Assembly (NCBI GenBank): GCA_002433065.1
Contig: DJHK01000004.1
Coordinates: forward strand, 1-21,688
DNA from: Chloroflexi bacterium UBA6622
GTDB taxonomy: Bacteria > Chloroflexota > UBA11872
Length of the DNA stretch: 21,688 bases
Reading direction: 5' to 3'
The notes under the pieces were generated by a model. The model saw nothing but the letters and a program-made list of their open reading frames with translations. It ran no database searches and was not told the DNA's origin. Of this stretch, positions 7,856 to 14,954 are shown piece after piece; position 1 is the stretch's first letter; every line of letters starts with the position of its first letter. The position numbers were made by a program, and so were the translations under genes.

Positions 7856-8680
7856 CTATCTCAAGACTGCAACTACTGGGAATTGCGGGCTCGGAATGAG
7901 TCCCACATCAAGGACGTCAAGCGTGAGGGCGACTGCGAACATAAGCGCAAGGGATGCGAGGAGGATGTTGGGGCGCAGGGTCCGTAGGTGTCTACCGGTC
8001 GTTGTGACAAGCGTCGCTGTTCCCACAAATACCAGTCCCACTAAGAGGGTTCGTGGTAAATCAGAGCCGTGGGTGAATCGCTCGAGGGTATAGATGTCCG
8101 ATGGCGATCGAATTGCCCGGATAAGCTCGAAATACACGTCCTGATCAGCCCACGCTTGTTGATTCCCAATGAAGGATGTTCCAGATGGATATGCGTCGCC
8201 TTTGGTAACGCCGACTTGGATGGGTGGTGAATGTTCAGCGGCGCTCAGGACCAGATAGATCGATCGTGATGGTCCAGCATCCGTGGGTGTCAGCGGCGGA
8301 TCGATGGCGACGGTGACCTCTTTACCTGAACCGGTGATTGGGACAATCGCTGATCGAATGGATCCAGCGTCTGGCTGTTGGCGAATTTCAAGAAGTGCGT
8401 CGGCGGAATCGTAGCCCTCGCCAGGGGCTATCCATATTGAGATTGCGCTGGTTGCGTGAGTTAGTTGTACGGCTTGGGTAATGGAATGCCCGGGACTATA
8501 CGGACCGGACAGAAACGGAGGTGTACGAAGGCTTGGTGGGACGATCGCAGTACTCCGTTGGTCTGGCGAGGGTTGGCCGAGTCCGAAAGAGGCTCGCCAT
8601 ATAGCGCCCGTGCCTGCCACAAACACCAATATCCCGATGAGGACAGCAGCAACAGCGAATTTTGAACTAAACAACCCCAT
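7856..8680 (-). CDS. Membrane-anchored protein, partner of GT-C-like protein
   Basis: This 274-residue protein has one N-terminal membrane helix (about 8-28), an extracytoplasmic stretch rich in Pro, Ser, Thr and beta-forming residues (about 35-205), and two C-terminal helices (LLVGLVFVGTATLVTTTG and ILLASLALMFAVALTLDVLDV). The middle part, with phrases such as ISIWIAPGEGYDSADALLEIRQQPDAG, looks like a jelly-roll or carbohydrate-binding-like sandwich, but I do not recognise a named domain. The stop codon TAG at 7858-7856 touches the start of the GT-C-like gene, so the pair should be expressed together and probably form one membrane complex. ATG start; no strong ribosome-binding site. 91 bp separate it from the M20 gene upstream. 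Confidence 0.7.
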   Translation of the reverse strand: MGLFSSKFAVAAVLIGILVFVAGTGAIWRASFGLGQPSPDQRSTAIVPPSLRTPPFLSGPYSPGHSITQAVQLTHATSAISIWIAPGEGYDSADALLEIRQQPDAGSIRSAIVPITGSGKEVTVAIDPPLTPTDAGPSRSIYLVLSAAEHSPPIQVGVTKGDAYPSGTSFIGNQQAWADQDVYFELIRAIRSPSDIYTLERFTHGSDLPRTLLVGLVFVGTATLVTTTGRHLRTLRPNILLASLALMFAVALTLDVLDVGLIPSPQFPVVAVLR

Positions 8681-8771
8681 GACGGGCGCTCATCATCTGG
8701 TACAAGTGTCCGCCAGAATGCGTGCCTCCAAATAGACGGTCAATTTCTGTTTGGTATGGAAGGCCCAGCGT

Positions 8772-9896
8772 CTAGGCGTTCAGGATCGTCTGGATTGTGA
8801 TTTGTGTGAGCTGATGCAGTGCTTTATGTGGCATAGATTCACTGACTGAATGCACGTTGAGGTATCCAGAACCCAGCATGGCTGTTTGGATACCCTTTTC
8901 ATTAAAGTTCTGTGCATCACTGCCGCCGAACGTCGGCATATGACTCGGCGTTAGGCCTGTGGCTCTAACTGCCGTATCGGCTAGCTGAATGGCGGGATGG
9001 TCGGGGCTGAAGCTCGTGGCCTTGAATCGGCATGTTTTCTCTATCTCCACCTGGCCGCCAAAGGCGGCGGCAGCGTCTTCGGCAGCTTGTTGCATGGTGG
9101 CGACCTGTCGGTCGAGCGCGGTCTGGTCGAGGCCCCGGGCCTGGCCTACAAGCGTGGCTTCGGGCGGCACGATATTTGCGGCCTGTCCGCCTGAGACGAC
9201 GCCTACATTGGCCACGGTCAGTTCATCGATTTGGCCGAGGGGCATATGATCGATGGCCCGGGCGAGCATGGCGATGGCGCTGATCCCGTCCGCGGCTTCA
9301 ATACCGGCGTGGGCGGCCTTGCCGTGAAATGTGGCCGTAAACGAATAGGATCCTGCCTGCTGGCTAACGATTTCGCCGACTGGCCCTCCTCCATCCAGAA
9401 CCAGGCCGACCCGAGCCTCGATGTCGTTGGGGTCGAAGGCGTCGGCACCAAACTGGCCGACTTCTTCGCCAACAGTGAACACTAGGTCGATTGGGCCATG
9501 CGGGAGACCGGCCTCATGTACGGTGGCTACGGCTTCGACGATGGCAGCCACCCCGGCCTTGTCATCAGCCCCAAGTACGCTGGACCCATCGGAGTAAATC
9601 GCATCAGGTTTGACGACCGGGCACATCTTGGGGGTGGGTTGCACCGTGTCCATATGGGCGTTGAGCATGATGGGGGCAGAGTTCTTGCCGTTGGCGGGCC
9701 AGCGGCCGATCAGGTTCCCAATAGCGTCCTGGCTGCATGTCACATCGAGTGCTTCAAGACGTGGTTGGATGAGTTCAACTACGCGGTGTTCGTTGCCCCA
9801 GTAGCTGTCGACACTGAGGATTTCGATGAAACTGTCGAGGAGGCGCTGGGTGTTAAGCGGGATGAGTTCGTTGTCGATGGAACTGGATGCAGCCAT
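8772..9896 (-). CDS. M20 family metallopeptidase (PepT-like)
   Basis: This 374-residue dizinc aminopeptidase or deacylase is of the M20 family, closest in motif style to peptidase T-like proteins. Metal and catalytic residues are visible: His81-x-Asp83 in NAHMDTV, Asp111 in GADDKAG, Glu144-Glu145 in VGEEVG, Asp168 in LDGGG, and a C-terminal FGGSDAQNF motif. His196 in GKAAHAG fits the dimerisation-domain histidine. The expected reaction is removal of an N-terminal residue from a short peptide, or cleavage of an acyl-amino acid, in the cytoplasm. The start ATG has AAGGAG 11 bases upstream, slightly long spacing. The leader contains two competing hairpins (separate entry), and its start region is duplicated at 6476-6510. 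All key residues are present, so activity is likely. Confidence 0.92.
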   Translation of the reverse strand: MAASSSIDNELIPLNTQRLLDSFIEILSVDSYWGNEHRVVELIQPRLEALDVTCSQDAIGNLIGRWPANGKNSAPIMLNAHMDTVQPTPKMCPVVKPDAIYSDGSSVLGADDKAGVAAIVEAVATVHEAGLPHGPIDLVFTVGEEVGQFGADAFDPNDIEARVGLVLDGGGPVGEIVSQQAGSYSFTATFHGKAAHAGIEAADGISAIAMLARAIDHMPLGQIDELTVANVGVVSGGQAANIVPPEATLVGQARGLDQTALDRQVATMQQAAEDAAAAFGGQVEIEKTCRFKATSFSPDHPAIQLADTAVRATGLTPSHMPTFGGSDAQNFNEKGIQTAMLGSGYLNVHSVSESMPHKALHQLTQITIQTILNA

Positions 9897-9913
9897 GAGT
9901 GAGAACGCTCCTT
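9879..9913 (-). repeat. M20 gene start region duplicated elsewhere
   Basis: This 35-base segment spans the Shine-Dalgarno, spacer and first six codons of the M20 gene. It recurs at 6476-6510 with two mismatches, both within the second and third codons. This copy is the functional one, as it opens the full M20 reading frame. Confidence 0.75.
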
Positions 9914-9915
9914 GT

Positions 9916-9955
9916 GGACTGGATATCTCTAATGACTAGGTCCAGTCCTTAGAGA
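9916..9955 (-). promoter_or_regulatory. Mutually exclusive leader hairpins upstream of M20 gene
   Basis: On the minus strand the 5' leader reads segment 1 TCTCTAA (9955-9949), segment 2 GGACTGGA (9948-9941), segment 3 TTAGAGA (9932-9926) and segment 4 TCCAGTCC (9923-9916). Segments 1 and 3 pair over 7 bp, and 2 and 4 pair over 8 bp. The pairs interleave, so they exclude each other or form a pseudoknot. Within the 1:3 hairpin a further 4-bp stem (GACT/AGTC) is possible. Segment 4 ends two bases before AAGGAG. The pairing is observed directly; a role in controlling translation is inferred. Confidence 0.5.
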
Positions 9956-9981
9956 CTATCGTAGCTGTTCTGTAGTACGGA

Positions 9982-10004
9982 TCGAGGTTCATCGATTGCC
10001 TCGA
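9982..10004. other. Hairpin in divergent M20 / small membrane protein gap
   Basis: TCGAGG (9982-9987) pairs with CCTCGA (9999-10004) across an 11-base loop. It lies in the 268-bp region between divergent genes and could be an operator or a chance dyad. No clear -35/-10 pair stands out nearby. Nothing else is recognised in the rest of this gap. Confidence 0.25.
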
Positions 10005-10164
10005 CTTGGCGTGTTGTGTGGGATCACGGCTTAACTTGGTTTTGTCATATACGCTTCCACCCGACACTCGCGAGCTACGAGGGAAGAGAGCCTTCCGTTT
10101 TACTATGCCCGGCGATCCCGTAATGCTGGTGTAATCGATCTATGGGCGCGTGAGATCCATTTAT

Positions 10165-10347
10165 ATGGTTGATCAAGTACTGCACGTGGTTCCATTCCTG
10201 ATTCTTTTCCTTGTGTTGCTTGTGGTGACGGGAGGTGGGACCGCGATCCTGGGCTCGAGCATTCCACTTACCGGGAGCTCGAGAATTGCGGTTGGCTTGG
10301 CAGTGATACCAGCAACGGTGATGGTGTTGGACACATGGTTGTTCTAG
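10165..10347 (+). CDS. Small two-helix membrane protein, unknown
   Basis: This 60-residue protein (MVDQVLHVVPFL...) has one strongly hydrophobic helix at about 8-25, a Gly/Ser-rich turn (GGGTAILGSS) and a second helix at about 38-58 ending DTWLF. A GTG at 10150 is in frame and would add five residues; ATG at 10165 is preferred but neither has a strong ribosome-binding site. It ends 49 bp before the probable MFS start on the same strand and may be co-transcribed. Hydrophobic composition and absence of frame disruption support it, but it is short, and the opposite strand is also open here. No family is recognised. Confidence 0.45.
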   Translation: MVDQVLHVVPFLILFLVLLVVTGGGTAILGSSIPLTGSSRIAVGLAVIPATVMVLDTWLF

Positions 10348-10396
10348 AACTGCTAGGCGGTGCTCGGGGCCTAATGTGCACTGTTGCGGTGGGTTT

Positions 10397-11617
10397 GTGA
10401 AACGAACACTTGTTCCGGTTCCTCTTCGTGAGCCGAGATTTCGACGGCTGTGGTTTGGGTCGATCACGATCGCGTTCAGCGAGTGGCTGGAACGGCTTGC
10501 CCTTGGATGGCTAGTGCTGGAGCTTACGAATTCTATTTTTCTCTCGACGCTCGCTTTTGCTGTTCGAAACATGCCCAGCATGTTCTTGGGACTGTTTTCC
10601 GGTGCAGTCGCCGATTTGTTTACCCGACAGCGGCTGATCGGGTTTATGGCGGGCCTTCGCGCAGCCACGATGTTGAGTATCGGTGGGTTGGCGTTAGGGG
10701 ATGGCTCCGTCACATGGGTGATTCTGGTGCTGGCAGCGGTGGGCGGAGCAACCAGAACTGTGGAGGTTCCGGCAACGCAGGCGTTGATCAGCGATATTTT
10801 TGGTCGTGAAGGGACGCCTCGTGCGATCGGGGTACATGGGTTCGGCGTGCGGATGATTAGCCTATTGGGGGCGTTGGCGGCGGGTCTTTCCATTCAGGTG
10901 ATGGGGTCAGCGAGTCCATTCTTTCTGGGGGCAATGTTCCTTTTACTGGGGGCTGCACTGGTGTGGGGCATCCCCGCACTAAGACCGCCGAAGCCTCCCG
11001 GGTCCGGGCTATGGCGCGAAACGATAGACGGTGTTCGAATAATGCGTAAGACCCCGGTTGTGATGGCTGTTCTTATGCTCGCCTTTATGACTGAGATCTT
11101 TGGGTTTTCGTACAACGCCCTGCTACCAGGGTTTGCGGATCGTTCAATGAATGTGGGTCCCGCCGGGTTGGGCACACTGACGTTCGCGTCGGGCATTGGG
11201 GCGCTCCTCGGGATGGCGATCGTGGCCTCGTATGGGTTCCGAATGGTCGCCCTACGCACTGTACTCGTGGTGATGATTTGTTTCGGATGCTTGCTGGTGG
11301 GATTGGCATCGATGCGGTCACTCCCGATAGCTTTGCTGCTACTTGTCGGGATCGGTACTGCAACCGCGTTGCTTGATGCGATTGGGTGGGCGTTGCTGCA
11401 ACGTCATGTGCCTGATGAAATGCGGGGTCGTGTTTTGGGGGCTTGGATATGGGCCATCAGTTTTGGATGGATGGGCGCAGTGATCCTCGGTGCTGTTGGG
11501 GAGATCGCTGGCGTTGATGTGGCGCTGCGTGCGGGAGGTGTTGTGGTCTGTCTTGTGGCTGCTATCGGAGCCTTTTGGGTGCGACGGATTGCTTTCCACA
11601 CGGGAGGTGCTACCTAA
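10397..11617 (+). CDS. MFS transporter, EntS/MFS_3-type exporter
   Basis: This is a major facilitator of about 406 residues with about 12 membrane segments. The N-terminus PLREPRFRRLWFGSITIAFSEW is typical of the MFS_3 (enterobactin-exporter-like) group, as is the loop GAVADLFTRQRLIGF, which matches MFS motif A (Asp then a basic cluster between helices 2 and 3). A second such motif, HVPDEMRGRVLGAW, lies between helices 10 and 11, also characteristic. An open frame extends to GTG at 10376, but GTG at 10397 gives MKRTLVPVPLREP, the usual N-terminus. The group usually exports small molecules by proton antiport. PhyH and FAD oxidase genes follow on the same strand after 199 bp, but coupling is uncertain because hairpins intervene. 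Confidence 0.9.
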   Translation: MKRTLVPVPLREPRFRRLWFGSITIAFSEWLERLALGWLVLELTNSIFLSTLAFAVRNMPSMFLGLFSGAVADLFTRQRLIGFMAGLRAATMLSIGGLALGDGSVTWVILVLAAVGGATRTVEVPATQALISDIFGREGTPRAIGVHGFGVRMISLLGALAAGLSIQVMGSASPFFLGAMFLLLGAALVWGIPALRPPKPPGSGLWRETIDGVRIMRKTPVVMAVLMLAFMTEIFGFSYNALLPGFADRSMNVGPAGLGTLTFASGIGALLGMAIVASYGFRMVALRTVLVVMICFGCLLVGLASMRSLPIALLLLVGIGTATALLDAIGWALLQRHVPDEMRGRVLGAWIWAISFGWMGAVILGAVGEIAGVDVALRAGGVVVCLVAAIGAFWVRRIAFHTGGAT

Positions 11618-11628
11618 CATGGCCACAG

Positions 11629-11642
11629 CCGGAGTGCTCCGG
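11629..11642. other. Perfect dyad just after MFS gene
   Basis: CCGGAG-TG-CTCCGG is a perfect 6-bp dyad starting 12 bases after the MFS stop codon. Flanking bases can add an outer stem (ATGGCCAC at 11619-11626 with GTGGCTAT at 11648-11655, one G-T pair). No T-run follows. It may be a factor-dependent or atypical terminator of the MFS transcript. Confidence 0.4.
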
Positions 11643-11651
11643 GATTCGTGG

Positions 11652-11665
11652 CTATCGAACGATAG
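11652..11665. other. Perfect dyad, second in MFS-PhyH gap
   Basis: CTATCG-AA-CGATAG is a 6-bp perfect dyad immediately following the first one. It overlaps the outer arm of the larger stem around 11619-11655, so the two compete. It could be an operator half-site pair or part of a terminator region. Confidence 0.35.
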
Positions 11666-11774
11666 ATGCTGGTCTGCTTGGAGGTTCGGCAGTGAGAGGA
11701 CGTCAGTGTTTGGGATGGAAGATTACCCGTGCAGGCTCCCCAATTATGGATCTTGCGAAGTTGAGTAATATACG

Positions 11775-11791
11775 GCCGTCATGTTGACGGC
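11775..11791 (+). promoter_or_regulatory. Perfect hairpin upstream of PhyH gene
   Basis: GCCGTCA-TGT-TGACGGC is a perfect 7-bp stem with a 3-base loop. It ends 25 bases before the PhyH start, and the AAGG ribosome-binding site follows at 11801-11804. It has no T-run, so it is more likely a regulator-binding site or leader structure than a terminator. Confidence 0.45.
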
Positions 11792-11816
11792 TCTCGAATT
11801 AAGGTCCAACGAATAA

Positions 11817-12686
11817 ATGTCTGTAGGTCGCGGGAACCAGCTGGAGTCATACGCCAATCGTGACGAACTTGTCGAACAGGGTTACACCATTGTGCCGGGG
11901 GTGTTTAGCCAGGACTGGTTGGACGAATTTCGGGACTGGACGTCGGACTATTTTGATCAACACCACATCGACAGACGTTATAGGTTTCAGGGCAGTGCTA
12001 TTCGTGTGTATTCGCCGGATCGTTGGGAACGTGAGGATGCTGCGGTGAAGAACCATCCGGAACTAATGAGCCGTATCTTGCCGGATCCGATTGCGGATCG
12101 TTTCTTTCACGATCCTTCGTTTCATGCTGCGTGTGAACTGCTGCAGTTTGAAGGGTTACAGTCTGAGGGAAAGCTTATAGTGCTTTCGAAACCGGCTCAC
12201 GGCCCTCCGCTCTACTGGCATCAGGATTTTTCTAACTGGAATAGCCCAGAGGCTGCGACGCCTTGGCCGACCATGGTGTTTCTCTCGACCTATCTCACAG
12301 ATACGTCCAAAGCCAACGGGTGTCTCCGGGTCATTCCTGGAAGCCATCGCCGTCGTGTCGATCTCCATGATGTTCTCCCGGATGCTCATGGAGCAGCCGT
12401 ACAGGCTTTGCAAGATTTGAACACCCCGGTGTTCGCAGATCATCCCGATGCGGTCGATATCCCTATGAAGGCGGGAGATTTGATAGCTGCGGATGCCCGA
12501 CTGCTCCACGCGGCGCATCCCAACGATACTGATGAACGGAGGACACTTGTGCTTGCATGGCACAAGGTCTTTCCGTTTCCTGAGCCACCCAGTTGGTGGA
12601 CAAGGCCGATCCCTGATGTGGTTCAGGGAGCTGATCCAACGGTTGAATATGAGCCCCGGCGTGCTCCGACCGAATACCTGCGCTAG
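11817..12686 (+). CDS. Phytanoyl-CoA dioxygenase (PhyH) family protein
   Basis: This 289-residue Fe(II)/2-oxoglutarate dioxygenase belongs to the PhyH family. The iron ligands are visible as His135-x-Asp137 in YWHQDFSNW, plus a distal His231 in LLHAAHPN. Arg241 or Arg242 is placed to bind 2-oxoglutarate. The family segment NGCLRVIPGSHRR lies at 168-180. Such enzymes hydroxylate or demethylate small molecules (fatty acyl-CoA, ectoine, osmolytes, alkylamines, phosphonates) with 2-oxoglutarate and O2, giving succinate and CO2. The ATG start has AAGG 12 bases upstream. The FAD oxidase gene follows 76 bp downstream on the same strand, suggesting sequential oxidation of one compound, though the substrate cannot be read from the sequence. 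Intact. Confidence 0.93.
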   Translation: MSVGRGNQLESYANRDELVEQGYTIVPGVFSQDWLDEFRDWTSDYFDQHHIDRRYRFQGSAIRVYSPDRWEREDAAVKNHPELMSRILPDPIADRFFHDPSFHAACELLQFEGLQSEGKLIVLSKPAHGPPLYWHQDFSNWNSPEAATPWPTMVFLSTYLTDTSKANGCLRVIPGSHRRRVDLHDVLPDAHGAAVQALQDLNTPVFADHPDAVDIPMKAGDLIAADARLLHAAHPNDTDERRTLVLAWHKVFPFPEPPSWWTRPIPDVVQGADPTVEYEPRRAPTEYLR

Positions 12687-12762
12687 CCGTAGCGATGAGG
12701 GCATTCCTTAGCGGTCTAGCTGGTGCGATCGGTTTCGACGGACATGTGGCGAGTCGACAGCC

Positions 12763-13908
12763 GTGACTTATGACGTTGTGATTGTTGGTGCCGGGGTGAT
12801 GGGAAGTGCCGCGGCGTACTGGCTTAGCCGTGCTGGCAAGCGAGTCGCCTTACTCGAGAAACATGAACCGGCTCATGTAGGGGCAGCGTCTGGTGATCAT
12901 TCTCGGAAGGTCAGGTATCAATATCAGGGGCAAGATATCTACACCGAAATGGTTGCTGAGGCTGTCAAGCTCTGGAACGAATTCGATCGACAGTTGGGAA
13001 CGGATTTCTACCAGTCGCAAGGGGCGCTCACCCTGCAATCGGTGCCGGACCATCCGTCCATCACTGCTGATTACGAGGGGCTTCAGCGTCTCGGTTTTGA
13101 TCCACGGTGGCTGGATTCCAGTCAACTTCGGCGGATGTTCCCCCAATTTTCGAATGTTGATTCGGGTTATTTTGTCGAGGGCATGGGTGGATATATTGAT
13201 GCTGCTGGCGCCACGCGCGCGCTCGCACATGCTGCTGTGGATCTTGGTGCCGAACTCCATTCGGCCACTGAGATCGTGAGCCTATCTGAGGCAGGCGGAT
13301 GTGTTTCGGCTGCCGTTGCCCAGGATGGACGATCATTCGAAGGCGAGGCATTTATTGTCGCTCTCGGATCTTGGACGCCTCGCCTTGTTCCGAACCTCTC
13401 AATTGACGTCAGGCCAAGTGCGGCCCGTGTGCACTATCTGAAGCCCGAAGACCCCTCGCTCTATGCATTTCCCAGCCTGCCGCCATTTGCTGTCGCGGAT
13501 ACAAACTTTTACGGATTCCCGATTCACTGGCGTGGATCTATGAAGGTGGCCGAGCATGCGATAGGCAGACTGTTTGATCCGGATGCAGATCGGGAGCGGC
13601 CGGATCCGGAAGCATTCTCTAAGTTGCGTGGTTTTCTGCGCACGTATATGCCAGGGCTTGCGGATGCTGAGGTGACATACAGCAAGACCTGTACCTATGC
13701 GATGACGCCAGACTCTGATTTTGTTATCGATGTTTTGCCCGAGCGTCCGAATGTTCTCGTAGCTACCGGGTTCTCTGGTCACGGATTCAAGTTCGGAATC
13801 CTTATTGGCCAAATGCTCTCGGAATTGGCGGTGCACGGTTCCACCCGGTGGGATATGTCGAGATTTAGTTTGAGCCGGACTCCCACGGTAGTAGAAGAAC
13901 CCTGGTAA
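12763..13908 (+). CDS. FAD-dependent amine oxidase, sarcosine/N-methyltryptophan oxidase type
   Basis: This 381-residue flavoenzyme is of the DAO/monomeric sarcosine oxidase type. The FAD Rossmann motif GAGVMG is at 9-14, with Glu32 after the second strand (LLEK). SGDHSRKVR at 43-51 corresponds to the conserved His/Arg segment of monomeric sarcosine oxidase. KVAEH (261-265) supplies the lysine proposed to activate oxygen. TCTYAMTPDSDFVID (309-323) contains Cys310, at the place of the cysteine that covalently holds FAD. GFSGHGFKFG closes the fold. It should oxidise an N-methyl or secondary amine to an imine, releasing formaldehyde or a keto product and H2O2. GTG start with no strong ribosome-binding site. 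It lies directly after the PhyH gene and converges with the Gfo gene 13 bp away. Confidence 0.92.
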   Translation: MTYDVVIVGAGVMGSAAAYWLSRAGKRVALLEKHEPAHVGAASGDHSRKVRYQYQGQDIYTEMVAEAVKLWNEFDRQLGTDFYQSQGALTLQSVPDHPSITADYEGLQRLGFDPRWLDSSQLRRMFPQFSNVDSGYFVEGMGGYIDAAGATRALAHAAVDLGAELHSATEIVSLSEAGGCVSAAVAQDGRSFEGEAFIVALGSWTPRLVPNLSIDVRPSAARVHYLKPEDPSLYAFPSLPPFAVADTNFYGFPIHWRGSMKVAEHAIGRLFDPDADRERPDPEAFSKLRGFLRTYMPGLADAEVTYSKTCTYAMTPDSDFVIDVLPERPNVLVATGFSGHGFKFGILIGQMLSELAVHGSTRWDMSRFSLSRTPTVVEEPW

Positions 13909-13921
13909 GCCAGTAGGGACG

Positions 13922-14953
13922 CTAGGGCAAGGCGGCTGGCGCCATTTGGTGAGGACCATTGGAGGCCGGGTTTGCACGTGCGAGGGCATAGACCGCGTCT
14001 TGTACTTCAAGGATCCGTACAGCTTGGTGAATGCTGGGTTCAAACGGCGTGCCCAGACGCAAAGCGTTCAATGCATCTTCAATGATTTCAGAAAATCTCT
14101 CGCCATTTCCGTTGTCAGGGATAAATTCAATCCCGCTGGTGGTATGTATTTCGATAATGGGTTGGTGTTGTCGATCGTATCGTTCGAAGACCATTGCGTT
14201 TGTTCCAACAAACCGAAAGAAATGGTCGCCAGCGTGTGTTCCGGACGGATACGTATAGCCGGCCTCAATAACCCCGGTGGTGCCTGCAGGTGTGCGTAGC
14301 ACGCCCATCCCCCAATCTTCAAAATCTCGGCCGTGCATGGCGTTGGACATCACTGCGCCGACAACCTCAACTTCGACATCTCCAAGCACATCCAGAAAAG
14401 TGTCAATCCCATGGGCTGCTTCGACCGCCCAACTTCCCCCGCCGGAAACAGATGGGTCGTTGTGCCAGTAGGAGGGGGTCGGGTCATACCGTGACGGCGG
14501 ACCGTTGTTCAGGCGGCTTCCGAAAAGAACCAGGTCGCCTAATCGCCCGTCGGCAAGCATGGTTTTTACCAGTGGAACCAGGCGGCTCTTGCGGTTTGGG
14601 AGCGTGCATGCGCTGAACACGTTGTGACGAAGCGTGGCTTCGGCTACCGGTCGGAGACGAGATGCACAGTCGGCGAATGGTTTGTCGACGAGGTAAGGGA
14701 TTCGCCGTTCCACACATGTAGCGAGGTGGGAAGGAATTTCGATGTGTTTGCCCGAAACCAACGCGACATCCGGCTGCGCGGTGTCCAGACATGTTGCGAC
14801 GTCCGAAAAGCCGGGACAGTCAAATTCCTTTGTCAGGGCATCTCGCGGCGATGTTTCAGCATCCATGACGCCGACGATTTCATGGCCGAGGGCTCGGGCT
14901 TGTTGTGCGAGTGAGCGACCGTGATGACTAAACGACAGAATGACAGTTCGCAT
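13922..14953 (-). CDS. Gfo/Idh/MocA family oxidoreductase
   Basis: This 343-residue dehydrogenase-like protein. The first strand and loop reads VILSFSHHGRS, so the usual G-x-G-x-x-G is nearly lost and only one glycine remains. The family E-K-P motif appears as Asp90-Lys91-Pro92 in LVDKPFAD; this lysine is catalytic in known members. EAAHGIDTFLDVLG (around 180) carries the probable catalytic His and Asp. The C-terminal half fits the alpha/beta GFO_IDH_MocA_C domain. Its ATG lies one base past the stop of the zinc dehydrogenase gene, and its GGAGG ribosome-binding site sits inside the last codons of that gene, so translation is coupled. It probably acts with that dehydrogenase on a sugar or polyol. 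The loss of glycines may alter cofactor binding. Confidence 0.87.
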   Translation of the reverse strand: MRTVILSFSHHGRSLAQQARALGHEIVGVMDAETSPRDALTKEFDCPGFSDVATCLDTAQPDVALVSGKHIEIPSHLATCVERRIPYLVDKPFADCASRLRPVAEATLRHNVFSACTLPNRKSRLVPLVKTMLADGRLGDLVLFGSRLNNGPPSRYDPTPSYWHNDPSVSGGGSWAVEAAHGIDTFLDVLGDVEVEVVGAVMSNAMHGRDFEDWGMGVLRTPAGTTGVIEAGYTYPSGTHAGDHFFRFVGTNAMVFERYDRQHQPIIEIHTTSGIEFIPDNGNGERFSEIIEDALNALRLGTPFEPSIHQAVRILEVQDAVYALARANPASNGPHQMAPAALP

Positions 14954-14954
14954 A

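Noticed and set aside
10075..10893. Long minus-strand open frame of 272 codons opposite the small membrane protein and MFS gene
   Set aside because: Its translation is Arg/Pro/Ser/Asn-rich with no domain, and it lies antisense to the clear MFS coding sequence. It looks like a shadow of the opposite strand's codon pattern.
12156..12704. Minus-strand open frame of 182 codons opposite the PhyH gene
   Set aside because: Antisense to conserved PhyH motifs; composition is that of a shadow frame.
13399..14043. Minus-strand open frame of 214 codons spanning the end of the FAD oxidase and Gfo genes
   Set aside because: It overlaps two confident genes, one on each strand, and its translation has no domain character.
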